Assembly: GCA_003344405.1 (NCBI GenBank) | Contig: NOWV01000006.1 | Span: forward strand, 868,001 to 932,000 | Length of the DNA stretch: 64,000 bases | Source of the DNA: Trichoplax sp. H2 | Lineage: Eukaryota > Placozoa > Uniplacotomia > Trichoplacea | Direction: 5' to 3' | In this document: positions 1-11,900 of the stretch, one piece after another | How the letters are laid out: each line of letters begins with the position of its first letter | How positions within the stretch are numbered: the stretch's first letter is position 1 | The notes under the pieces: generated by a model | Seen by the model: only the letters and a program-made list of their open reading frames with translations | What the model was told of the DNA's origin: nothing | The model's database searches: none | Program-made: the position numbers and the translations under genes

Positions 1-328
1 ATTGCAGCATGCGGATGTCATGTGTTCACTTATTGTACTGTACAGTACTGTACAACACTCAAAAGTTTCTTAAGACTGTACAGGCCACAGTAACAGTACT
101 TCGTACAGTACATAGACATGCAATAAGCTTGAAATGACCAGCAAAATAATCGACCTCCATATTTTAGTATAGCAAACGACGGTTTTCCGTTCCTTTCTTT
201 CTTTTTATCCCTAATCACCGTCTGGTTTAGGTCTGAAACCTTTCACCATTTTAATACCGAAAACCAAACCAAAAATGTTTTCATTTTATTACGAAGAAGG
301 ATTTCATCATTTTCAGATGGGTATCCGG
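1..328. repeat. Left-hand copy of sequence repeated at 760-1112
   Basis: Positions 2-328 match 760-1112 almost base for base outside the short TACTG/TACAG tracts. The copy ends exactly at the first N gap. I see no gene in it. Because the match stops at the gap, the simplest reading is that the end of the left contig overlaps the start of the right contig and the two were not merged. A true local duplication is possible but less likely, since all three gaps in the window show the same pattern. Confidence 0.75.
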
Positions 329-348
329 NNNNNNNNNNNNNNNNNNNN
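329..348. other. Assembly gap (20 N)
   Basis: Twenty N characters. The same fixed length occurs at the other two gaps, so it is a placeholder rather than a measured distance. The flanking copies suggest the true gap size is negative (an overlap). Confidence 0.95.
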
Positions 349-1093
349 TATTTTTCAGACTTACTTATCACTTGACCACATAAGAACAGGCATTCCGGTC
401 TGCAAAGCGGTACTGGTGAAGATTGCAAAGTAAAAGAATAGTAAAAAGATTCCTAGATATTTTTCCATCCTTAATTATAATTAGTAAAATGCAAGCACGG
501 CACGACACGGCAAAGAAACTGATGAAAAAGAACAAGTAGAGTATAGTACTACTAATGCCAAGATACCCAAGAGGGCCAAGAACAAGGTAGAAGCAGAATC
601 ATGCTACAGTACAGTACTGTACAGTACAGTAGGTTAACAGATGTCGATCAACATGTCGTTTGTACTGTACAGTACAGTACAGTACGCCTCTGGCAATCAA
701 CTCGTTACGTAAAATTAGAACGGTACAGTAATGTACTGTATGTACTGTACTGTACTTCGTTGCAGCATGCGGATGTCATGTGTTCACTTATTGTACAGTA
801 CTGCACAGTGTACTGTACAGTGTACAGTACAGTGTGAAGTACAGTACTGTACTGTACTGTACAACACTCAAAAGTTTCTTATGACTGTACAGTATATAGA
901 CATGCAATAAGCTTGAAATGACCAGCAAAATAATCGACCTCCATATTTTAGTATAGCAAACGATGGTTTTCCGTTCCTTTCTTTCTTTTTATCCCTAATC
1001 ACGGTCTGGTTTAGGTCTGAAACCTTTCACCATTTTAATACCGAAAACCAAACCAAAAATGTTTTCATTTTATTACGAAGAAGGATTTCATCA
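349..1093. repeat. Repeat-rich DNA with TACTG/TACAG pentamer tracts
   Basis: Tracts of the pentamers TACTG and TACAG occur at about 603-631, 660-684, 722-756 and 793-862. They switch strand at CTGTACAG junctions. The part from 760 onward is the right-hand copy of 2-328. Short open frames here translate as runs of Y, C, T, V, Q and S and are by-products of the repeat. No gene is recognised. Confidence 0.7.
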
Positions 1094-1310
1094 TTTTCAG
1101 ATGGGTATCCGGCCATCCGTTTTTTAAGTGGCTGACATACTGTACAGTACAGTAGATGTTAGTTGGCAAGCCACTTTGATGAAGGTAATACTGTACAGTA
1201 CAGTACACTGTACACTGTACAGTACAGTATTAAGTTCATCAAAGTGGCTTGCCAGCTAACATCTCCGCCATCTTAAAAAACGGATAGCTGGCCGGATATC
1301 CATCTGAAAA
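1094..1310. repeat. Inverted repeat, arms of about 75-90 bp
   Basis: The left arm (1094-1127 plus 1155-1183) is the reverse complement of the right arm (1235-1263 plus 1272-1310) with few mismatches. The outer ends read TTTTCAGATGGGTATCCGG and its complement. The left arm carries an extra TACTG/TACAG tract (about 1137-1154) that the right arm lacks, and the loop (about 1188-1231) is also made of these pentamers. A fold-back (MITE-like) element is the natural reading. No target-site duplication was established. Confidence 0.75.
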
Positions 1311-1346
1311 CATACTGTAGAGGTTTTTATTACCTCTACAGTACAA

Positions 1347-1514
1347 CCGCTTTTACTCTTCTGAGGAGTGTTCATTTCTGTACTGTATTTACTTTACACA
1401 GTACCATTAAGCGCAAATTAAGTAAAAGAACGTAGTCGATGTGTCAACGCGCTTAATGGTACAGTACAGTACAGTAAATAATTTAATGAACACTCCTCAG
1501 AAGAGTAAAAGCGG
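1347..1514. repeat. Second, nested inverted repeat
   Basis: Outer arms 1347-1375 and 1486-1514 are near-perfect reverse complements around ACTCTTCTGAGGAGTGTTCAT. Inner arms 1400-1414 and 1449-1462 pair through ACCATTAAGCGC. Pentamer tracts lie between the paired blocks. With the preceding inverted repeat this makes two adjacent fold-back structures. Confidence 0.75.
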
Positions 1515-1593
1515 GTGGCCTAAAAGTGCCAAATGTTTCCGTGGAGAAATCTCCTATACTGTACGGAAGTTGCACTTCCTGTAGTACAGTACT

Positions 1594-2322
1594 GTACAGT
1601 AGCCCTGATCATTTTGCATAAATTACTTTATACACTTCGTTTAAGCTGTCCTACTGATACATTAGACATGTATTGACATATCTAAAAAAAAATAAAGAAA
1701 TCGTCCAATCTCACGCGGCGCAAATCAAATTTGTGTCCTGCATCATCCCCGTGCGAGAAATTATATTTTTTACCATGGCTGTACTGTACTTTTTATTTTT
1801 TGTTTATCCTTTTACTGTACTGTACTGTACAGTACTGTACAGACTGTACTGTACATACGTACAGTACAGTACAGTATACAGAACTGTATGTACAGTACTG
1901 TACACTGTACAGTACAGTACTGAATTGAATCACTTTTTTTACACAAGCGCATAGTACAGTACTGTACGTACAGTACTGAACAGTACTGTATATCATATTT
2001 TTACTGTTAATAAATACTGTAATAATAATAATTATACTGTACAATATACTGTACTGTACAGTACAGTACAGTACAGTACTGTACAGTGTACAGTACACTA
2101 TACAGTATAATATAATATAATATAATATAATATATACAGTATAATTAAATACAGTAGTTAGTTACAATACAAGCGAAAAATGGGTGCTGGAACGAGCAAG
2201 GAAAAAAACGAAGACATGGATAATTACCGAAAATCATCTATTGACAGCTTAGAAGCGGCTGTAAATCAGGGAATTCTAACTCCGGAGCAGAAGGAAAAAG
2301 AAGAACGTAATCGAAAATTTCG
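1594..2322 (+). repeat. Left-hand copy of the C2 gene 5' region (2343-3094)
   Basis: This stretch matches 2343-3094 from GTACAGTAGCCCTGATC to the gap edge. It includes a partial copy of the first exon of the C2 gene, with ATG at 2180, cut off at 2322. Unique parts differ by a few single bases, while the TACTG/TACAG tracts between them differ strongly in length and phase. It is probably the other allele, or the end of an overlapping contig, and not a second gene. Confidence 0.8.
1809..2142. repeat. TACTG/TACAG arrays plus an ATAAT pentamer tract
   Basis: Dense strand-switching TACTG/TACAG tracts run at about 1813-1921, 1951-1990 and 2036-2108. They are followed by an (ATAAT)n tract at about 2107-2142. 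The right-hand copy has matching but rearranged tracts at about 2523-2572, 2595-2683, 2711-2757 and 2797-2877, and an ATAAT tract near 2875-2897. Confidence 0.8.
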
Positions 2323-2342
2323 NNNNNNNNNNNNNNNNNNNN
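2323..2342. other. Assembly gap (20 N)
   Basis: Twenty N. The sequence to the left (1594-2322) and right (2343-3094) of the gap is the same locus twice, so the gap probably marks an unmerged overlap. Confidence 0.95.
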
Positions 2343-2951
2343 GTACAGTAGCCCTGATCATTTTGCATAAATTACTTTATACACTTCGTTTAAGCTGTCC
2401 TACTGATACATTAGACATGTATTGACATATCTAAAAAAAAATAAAGAAATCGTCCAATCTCACGCGGCGCAAATCAAATTAGTGTCCTGCATCATCCCCG
2501 TGCGAGAAATTATATTATTTTTTACTGTTACTGTACTGTACTGTACAGTACAGTACTATACAGTAACAGTACTTTTTATTTTTTGTTTATCCTTTTACTG
2601 TACAGTACAGTATTGTACAGACTGTACAAGTGTACATTATGTACTGTACATATACTGTACTGTACAATACTGTACAGTACTGCATTGAATCACTTTTTTT
2701 ACACAACCGCATAGTACTGTACAGTACACTAGTGTACAGTGTACAGTATATCATACAGTATTTTTACTGTTAATAAATACTGTAATAATAATAATTATAC
2801 AGTACAGTACAGTACAGTACAGTATAGCGATTATACTGTACAATATACTGTACAGTACAGTACACTATACAGTATAATATAATATAATATAATATAGTAT
2901 ACTGTATACAGTATAATTAATTAAATAATTAGTTACATTACAAGCGAAAAA

Positions 2952-5900
2952 ATGGGTGCTGGAACGAGCAAGGAAAAAAACGAAGACATGGATAATTACC
3001 GAAAATCATCTATTGACAGCTTAGAAGCGGCTGTAAATCAGGGAATTCTAACTCCGGAGCAGAAGGAAAAAGAAGAACGTAATCGAAAATTTCGTGCGCG
3101 TAAGGTACTGCCCCAGACTTTCTATTAGAATTAGAATTATTTATTCTACTGTACAGTACAGTACTTGTGCAGTAACCGGATCTTGATGGTAAAAACTTTT
3201 TACCTTCAGCAATAATTAGGAAAGTCAATCAGCCTATTAACTAATAGTAAGTACTGTTTATTGCATCCCAGGAGCACATGTAATATACCGTAGTATCGCA
3301 GTTAGAAGTCTTTATACTTAGGCTTTACGGATCAACTTTATCTGATTTTGCAAATAGTCAATGTTTAAAATTCGTACCAGAATCTTATAAAAACAATAAA
3401 AACAAAACAAATACAGAATACGGTACTATCCTAAGTATCATCTCGGACCCCGGCTCACTCCGCAGCCTGTTGCCAGTTTTGTTTATTTTGTTTTGCCTTT
3501 TACAACTTATTTACCATCAGTACCGTTACCATTAATTATTAGACAGCATCCTATTGTAATACAATGCGCATTTTACGCACATAGTGTTCGATTTATCAAC
3601 CTTCAACGTGGCGCATTTTTACAATAAAGCAACGTGTAAGTTGTGAGCGAGTAAGTAAATTCGCTCACTTACAGCTATTGAACTGATATCGGAGGTAGTT
3701 GATTTATCTATGACTACTAAAGAAATACCGGGTAATTCTTTCATTAGTCCACGATTTATCGCCCATTAATCTAATCATATAAACGTTTCACGTTGGATCG
3801 GTGTCAGACAACTCTTAATTCTTCCATAAATAGATACTTTACCATCGCAGTTAAAATAATAATTCTACGCGTACTTTACTAATGGAGCACAGTCAATTTT
3901 TGAACTCAGTCTTGTAACTGGTACTGTATAGTGTATACTTCCAGTTAAATACAGTATAGTACAGTATTCCAGTAAAATCCAGCTGTTCGTACAGTACATA
4001 CGGTACAATGTGCAAATGTACATAACTGTACTGTACTCGTAATTTGTAAATTCTACGATATTTCATCCATATTGTGTACAGTACTAGTCCCCGTTTAGTT
4101 TGATGCAAATGACGGGGCTAATGTGTATTAATCGAGTCCATCACATGAAATGACTTTAAACAAATTTAAGACCACAAAATCTACGGTATATTGTAAGCCA
4201 GTATATTAGACAACAAACTATATTGTCTGTAATCTGTTTGCAACCATTAAAGATGTATTATCCTTTTAATAATTTAGAATAACTTGATGGTTCTAAAAGA
4301 ACTCTATCGATTGATGGATCCTTCTGTAAAGAAATCCGGTGATGCACAAGGAGAAGTTCAACTGTCTTTTAAGTACAATGATGAACAATCGGCGGTATTA
4401 GTGAAGGTAAGCAACTGAGCATTATATCTATAACGATATACTGTAATTATTAATGTATTCTCCTTCATAGTTAGTACTTTATAATAAATAAAAAGTTTTA
4501 TGAAGGCTATTGATTAAAGGTAACTCTTTCTCAGAATTCTCAGCTGGTAGTGAATAAACTAAATTCGTGCTACTATAGTACCATCGGGTAGAGTCAGTTA
4601 ATTTCGATTGAAATTATGCACCGTACAGTTAAAATGGCCAGTGAGATAGTCGGCATAATAATTTAATTCTTAGTCAACAGTCACTTCTGTCCTTCTCTTA
4701 GTTGCCCCTGGGTAGAATGCTATCCTTAAACAATCGAATCTCTATACTGTAGACACTTTTGAATAAATTACACTTTATGTACTGTACTGTACGCGTATAC
4801 TTTTATCAAATGAAACTTCTCTCGAAGTTCGGACTATACAAGTCGCAATTCAGAGTTCTCGCTAGTAAGCGTTTTAAAGTACTACAATACAGGAAATTCT
4901 GTTTGTTAGTATAATTAAATAGCGCTATTATAGTACAGTACTATACTTCTGTAAAGTAATAAAAAATTAAGAACATTGAACGTGAATTGATTTTATTGCA
5001 ATTGTTGTCAATTCGCTTCTTGAATTCTATTCATTTATTCTGTGTGAATTGCTTTATATATTGGACGATTTTATCGACTGAAACAAGCAGTAATTCTAAT
5101 GATAAGATAACTGAACAAGCTTTGCCACGTGTAAACCTTATTTACATCGAATCTCTACGACAAATTTCTGTATTCTATATTAATATCAATTATAATTATT
5201 AATACATAATCCCATGTTCGCTTGTTCAGTACAATATAGTATAAAATACATGCAATTACACAGTCGTTTAAAGTGAGCAGGTGGCTTTTTTGACTTATAG
5301 TACCTTATAGTCAATAAATGGAATGTATCTTTATCTCTAACAACTCATGACCATAGAGGTTTCTTACCTCTACGATCAATATTTATGACCTTAACGGACG
5401 ATGGTAGCTATGTTAGGGTTATATAGTCATTCCGTATTAAAATAATATGTTTCGTACTCAGGTTTGCGTCAGTAACTAACGTTATACGTATAATATGCAC
5501 AGTTGGATTATCACAATAGTTATTAACTATTACTGTACTGTATGCATAGATTGCAAGTGTAACTTAACGTGAATGATAAGGGTAAAAAAATTTAAACCAA
5601 TTTTGTAACGCTCGTTTGATTCAAAACTAAAATTGTGGAAAAACAGTTTTCCGTACTGCTTGTAGTATATCGAAAATTATTAAGCGCTTTATGTTTTTTA
5701 CAGTCATGCCATGCACGTATGTTAGCTTTTGTTATAGTTATGTAATTCAGCTTTCTTAAATTCTAGATCATTAGAGCCAGAGATCTTGCGATCAAAGATA
5801 TTTCTGCTGGAACTTCAGATCCATATTTCAAAGTTGACTTAATTCCCGATCGCAATAAAGAAGGTGCTAAAAAAACGAGAACCGTCAAGAAATCTTTAAA

Positions 5901-7205
5901 TCCCATTTACAATGAAGTCATTGCTTTCAATGTCCCTCCCGAACAGTTACATGAAACTAGACTTCGATTAATGGCATATGATTGGGATCTTCTTGGTTAG
6001 TTGTAATCATAGACTTTATTATAAAGTCGTGGATTTTAATTTCATGGACTAGTTGATTATACTTCTAATATTGAATTATCATTAAAGGAAAGGATGATTT
6101 TATGGGCGAATGTATTATTAATCTCAGTGAATTGGACTTTGATCAAATGGGCAATGGTTGGTATCCTTTGCAACAAGCGGTCTGTAATATTCCTTCTTTA
6201 ATTTTTGCGCAAATTATCGAAAACTGTTAGATAACTACAAATTTCTAATGAAATCTTTTCTGTGCTCTTAGACTGATTTAAGTATATCTGGTGCAATCGA
6301 AATTTCTCTCGAATACAAACTGCCTTCAACTATGATAGTTACAATTATTCAAGGTCGAGACCTAGTCTCTAGGGATATTTCCGGCAAATCTGATCCTTTT
6401 ATTCGATGCTACGTTGTTGATACTCCAAATCGTTATAAAACCAGCGTACGTTAATTTAGTTTTCTAATAGCATTTACCAAAAAATCTATCGTAACAAATT
6501 TTAATTTACCTGTATAAATTTTTCGTTTATAGGTTAAGCATTCTACTCTTAATCCTGTTTGGGATGAAACGTTTGAATTCGATATTCCTCAAGAGGAGTT
6601 TTCTTCAAGGTGATATCTAGTAATCTGTATTAATAGATTACAATTTATTTTGTAGCTCATCTTGCTGATTCTAAGTTTTTCTTTAGAACAATTATTTTTA
6701 GCGTTTTTGATTATGATCTGACTGGAAAGAATGATCCAATGGGTGACGTTCATATCCACCTAACTAATTTTGATATTGATAATGGTCTGCATGAGTGGTT
6801 CTCCTTAGCTGACTTGAAGAATGCCGATCGAACAAGATCACAATGGGCAGCAACTGCGGTAGTTCAAGAATTCCGAGAAGCGCTAACTGCTCACGCAATC
6901 TTTGGCTATCCATCGTTTCTGTTCTCTAAAAATAGCCAAATTGGTTTGAAGGTATCAACCATAATTATCGATAATCTCAATCGTGTGCTCTTAGTCTATA
7001 ACACTGTGTCTCCGCTACCCTAACTCTAGTATATTTCTAAATTCTATTAAAGAGGTAATATAAACATGTACGCATTGAAATGAATTTGAAGCAAATCTAC
7101 TGTGTTAAACAAATTTTTGTAATATTCTAGACGTATTCGGTTCGAAGCAGAGTTGCTGGTAGTACAGCGAGAGTACAGGTGGTGGATGGTCTCTTGGCGA
7201 AGTGA
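2952..7205 (+). CDS. Tandem C2-domain protein, synaptotagmin/Doc2-like, predicted N-myristoylated
   Basis: Exons: 2952-3104, 4278-4406, 5767-5995, 6088-6179, 6272-6445, 6533-6609, 6687-6951, 7131-7205 (about 398 residues, phases consistent). The protein starts MGAGTSKEK, which fits the N-myristoylation rule (Gly2, Ser6, then basic). A charged linker is followed by C2A (from about residue 85, GEVQLSFKYNDEQ) and C2B (from about residue 205, GAIEISLEYKLP). Both domains keep the loop aspartates of Ca2+-binding C2 domains: DISAGTSDPYF and YDWDLLGKDDF in C2A, DISGKSDPF and FDYDLTGKNDP in C2B. Such proteins bind acidic phospholipid when Ca2+ rises and act in exocytosis or membrane traffic. There is no transmembrane segment, so a lipid anchor would replace the one in synaptotagmin. 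If exon 7 is not spliced at 6951 the frame instead ends at 7023. The subfamily is not certain. Confidence 0.85.
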
Positions 7206-8994
7206 GATAGTCCACAGGATTCTGAATTGCTGCCAGACAGCTTATTTACGCGTAATTACGTGAGATCATACAGTAGAACAGTGAGCTACTACTAGAAATA
7301 TTTAGCTGTGGATTTTGCTTTGCCACAATAGTACAGTATATTTCATTAACTTATTTTATTACAAGCTTTACGCAAATTTATGTGATTACGTAGAGTTTCT
7401 GTAAAAATCTTTTATGGACAAAAATAGAAATTACTTGAACCAGGCTGTGCGCTGGCCTCTACAGTGCGACAATGTAACATAAAAGTTACAGCACTAAGTT
7501 ACATTTTTTAATTAACTATTCCTAGCTGTTTTTTAGTGTTCTTCTGTAGCGACGTAATGCTTCAACTACAGCATATTATTTCCATTTTTAAGCATGATGT
7601 AAAGCAAACTTCTACATTCTAATTTGGAATGTTTATTTCACTTATTCGTAATCACAAGTTAATCCAATTTTTGCAATATTCTCTGATATTTGCATTTTGA
7701 TAATAAAAGTGATTGCTGTTTTATCGATGAAATTTTTTAGCTATAGTAAACATTTAATAAACATTTATTTTATTTTAATCAGCTTTACTACATATTGTAT
7801 ATGCATAAAATCTTGCAGCATCGATACAGTATGAAGACATGATTTTATACCAAAAGGTATCAATAAATCTAGAGTTGGTCTTTTTTATTCGCACTGCTAT
7901 GAATAGGTTATTACAATTTTGGATTAATAATTATAATTAATAGACAAAACCTGCTAATAAATTAGGTTGAAAACTAACTATACATTATCGCTAGCGAAGT
8001 TAGTAAGCGAATACGCGTACACTTATTGTAGTATTCGCTTTCCAACGAATTCTATCAACAAGATAGTTGACATCGTAGTCTTTATATTCAGAGTTCACGC
8101 AACACAAAGTTATCGTTTACATGTAGGAGTTCTTTAAAATTATTTGAGATAAAGAATCGATAGTATAGGTACACACTTAATATTACAAATCAAATATTGA
8201 CTAACATTGTCTCTAATAAGTGCATTACAGCGATGACACAAGAATAAGTGCCTGAGTAACGTAAATCAGAGAGGACTACAAAATATGAAATACATTTAAC
8301 CAAGTAATTACGTAATAACGTCATGGATTAGTAATCCACGATAATTATATAATGTATCTATCAGGTTACGTGAACGATATGTATACAGTAATATATTAAA
8401 TTAAATTAAATTCCGAAGAATAAATCTGCTATAGGGCCGTACTGTAGATCAGAGTGGTATCCACGATTACAAAGACGAATGGAAGGTAGATACTGGACGG
8501 TGATTAAAGATGTCAGTTAGGTAACGATTAACTTTTTCAATAGAAAGACAATACTATTAACTGATGCTTAATTAACTAAGTGTGGCTAATAGCTAATTAA
8601 ACAGTGCAGGCAGAAATTAAATTGAACTGAATATCAGTACAATTTATCCTACACAATTTCAACTAAGGAAACTCTCAAAATTCTCATCAACAGCATCGGT
8701 AAATGTTGTACGAACGTGTTTAGGTATAATCTTTACGTAAGACAGTCAATGTGAACCTCTCTATGCATTTATCGAAATACGACTGATTAATTGTTGATAG
8801 TATATTTGTAACATACAGTTATCCATAGAAATCTTCATAAATAAAGTAAGCCATTCATGAGAGCTGTAAAAATAAAAATTACTCTTTTTACAAGGGAAAG
8901 TCGGAGAACGAATAAATGAGCCAAAGGTCCAATCACACACAATTACGTCAAAGGCTCCGAGGAGGTCTTAACTTTCTTTAGTTGAGGTTCATCC
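7206..8994. other. Intergenic region between convergent genes
   Basis: This holds the 3' ends of the C2 gene (+) and the HCF-like gene (-). A possible polyadenylation signal AATAAA for the C2 gene lies at 7702-7707. No further coding exon or strong repeat was recognised. Confidence 0.6.
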
Positions 8995-11900
8995 CTAATG
9001 AGGTAAAGATGTTAGCATAGTTCTGTACAAATATGAACGAGAAACGTACTTATCTGAAGCTTTTCTACCGCTTTGCGGTTTTTTCGATCTGTTTTTTCCA
9101 GCAACTGTTTTCGTTAGTGTAGATTGCACTTCTGTAATAAAATACGATGAAGTTTAACTTTCTAAGTGATAATTTACATGTCTCACGACAGATCGCGTCA
9201 AAGTCTACTATGATTGAATTGCATACCTTGAAGCCATCTCACTTGCGTTGCAGGACCATACCTAAAAGATAATTTCAACAAAAATTTATAAAAATTACAA
9301 AGTTTTCTCAGTACTATTCCATCTATACCCTTTTTCATTCTTTGCAGCAATCCTGAATATAATAGCAGGTTTGGCAGATTGATCAATGTAAGCGCGAGAC
9401 ACGAGACCATTATTTACCAAACAAAAAGCGTTGGTACCAATATATACTCGAATAAAGGAGAGATGAACGGAGTGGACTACAGGGCTAAGTAATTGTCCTG
9501 ACTGTTGCGAATTTAAAGACGCAGGACCATCACTACGCACTGCCAGATAAACAGAATATTCTGAAATTGTTCCTGAAGTATTTGTTGGAGCTTCCCAACT
9601 AAGATGGGCTCCATCGGCGTTCTAATATGAAATTGTGGACGCGTATTAATACGATGCTTTATTTAATTAATGACATAATTGAGACGCTATTGCCTAACCT
9701 TACTGATACGAATTGATACGGGTGCACCGGGATAGCCTAGTAAGTAGGAATTAATAGCAAGTAATATTAGCTAACAGATTTAGTCACAAAGAGCGCTATT
9801 AATCGACTAAAGCAAACGATACTAACCAGGTACACATGTTTTAAAGGCGGATACTTCGCTGTAATCGCTAGTTCCTAAGCAGTTAATGGCCGCAATTCTA
9901 AACTTATAAGCTGTTCCAGATTCAAGTTCTTTTTTCTGCGCGTAAAAACTCATGTAAGACCCCTTAATCACACATGAATATTAGAAATTTTGTCAAGTGA
10001 TATTAAATTGGTATGTATACCAACCTCAGTCGAACTATCAGGAAGAAAGTAGGAAGATACAATTGTAGAAGTTTTATTTATAAGACCAACATTGCACCAA
10101 ATAAGGTCGGATGATGTTAATATCCTAGACTGATGAATATCGGTTACCGAAATCGAATCTTGAGTATAAGCAGCCTTCTCAGTATTCTGTACAGCTGTGG
10201 AACAGCCGTAGGCAACTAAAGGCAAAGCAGAATTAAAGTTGTGTTTGCGTCAAGTTTGAATATCACACCAGCTGTAGTTGCTTTATATCTGTAATCATAA
10301 TCCGGTATAATGTAGTTAAATTGCAACTTAATCAATAGTTTGATGTACCGGTTGTAGAAGTAGAAATCGTACGTGAATCGGAATCGAAGGGCTGAGATGT
10401 AGAGTCAACATTGATATCAGCCAGGGAAGTTTGAGAAACCTGCGCCGTAGTATCATCACCACTATTTGACATTAACTGTGTACTTGGAGAAATAGTAGCT
10501 GCAGACACTGTACTAGATTTTACAGCAGTCGTTATATCTGATGCTTGAGAAATGGTACCCTTGTGAACTACACATTCCTTATTACGTAAAACTGCCAAAG
10601 AAGCTGCAGAATCTACTGTAGACGGCTGAATACCTTCCGCCAATATGGAATCCATAACAATCGGATAATGATTATCACTCGCTAGTTCTGATCTACTCAC
10701 AGTGGATACCGCTGCCGACATGTTAACATTACTACTTGTACATTCTACGGTCAACTCGCGTCGGCTATCTAATACAGAATCAGTAACTTTGAGATCAGAA
10801 GAAAAAGGTTCCGAAGTTTCTGCTATTGATTGATTAATATCATGTTGCCGATCTTCACTCTCGGCAGATTGCATTCTAGATCTACTGCTAGGGGTATCAG
10901 TACCCGCGGAGAAACTAGAACTAGTAGGTGTTCTTTTGCCAATGGAAGCGGCCAACACCGATGAGATAGTGGCTCCTGGAATTGAATCATCATTATTATC
11001 TACCGATGACCTCGTACTTGAAGTACGGTTATTGGTTGTACCTAAAAGTTCAGTAGTTTTATCGTTTATAAGGTCTAGTGACGTAGTGCTACGATTATCT
11101 TCTGCAGCTGTTTTTAAAGGATTAGCGCTTAAGGTAAGGTTATTTGACCGTTGTGAATTCGAAAGACCATCACTTGTAGAAAACTTAAATTTCTGCAGTT
11201 GCAGTGAATAAGAATCGGCTAAACATGGAAAACAAGTCTTTAAGTCAGCGCTGTAATGAGGCTGTGCGTTAAGTAAAATTGCTTAACTAAGCTATGATAA
11301 CACAATTACCTGACCTAACGGCACTCCAACAAACCTCCAAGCTATTAATACTTGCTCTTACGAGCTGCACCCTCGAAGGAACTTTTGGTTTTTCTAAGAA
11401 AAATATTCTTGTTGTAAATACCAATATCAAGTTCATAAAATACTAAACTTAAGTACCTGATTCTAGATACCACATATCTTTGCAGCAAACCTAAAAAGAA
11501 TGCTTTCTAAGTAGAGTGCAATATAATAGCAAATCGTTAAACTTGTATACCTATACCTGGTTATTCCAAGCTTTTCTATAACCATCACGTCCACTCCATA
11601 TGTATAATCTTGAATTAACTGCTATAGCGCAATGTCCAGCTCTCGCTCGAGGTACGTTATCTTCTGATATATCCATGTCGATTTTTTCCCAACTCATAGT
11701 ATCTGAAGAAATCACTTTAATAATAAAGCAATCTAGAGGTCTAAATATATTGCAATCACATTTTATTACCTAATTCGAGCGACGCTAACGTATTAGTACA
11801 TTTCCATTCTTTCTCATGGGACATTGATTTGGTTTCATCTCTGTTAGTGTTATCATCGGAAACCATTGGTACCCACCCTCCAAAAATTAACATCCTATAG

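Noticed and set aside
601-837. Open frames rich in Y, C, T, V, Q and S inside arrays (also at 1673-1954, 1793-2098, 14558-14872, 21271-21483, 58213-58455)
   Set aside because: They are translations of the TACTG/TACAG pentamer, which lacks stops in some frames. No family or splice support.
601-870. Resemblance of TACAGTACTGT to the 5' end of animal miR-101
   Set aside because: The match follows from the pentamer repeat and no precursor hairpin of normal shape is present.
2180-2322. A second C2-type gene
   Set aside because: It is a truncated copy of exon 1 ending at the gap, best explained by an unmerged overlap.
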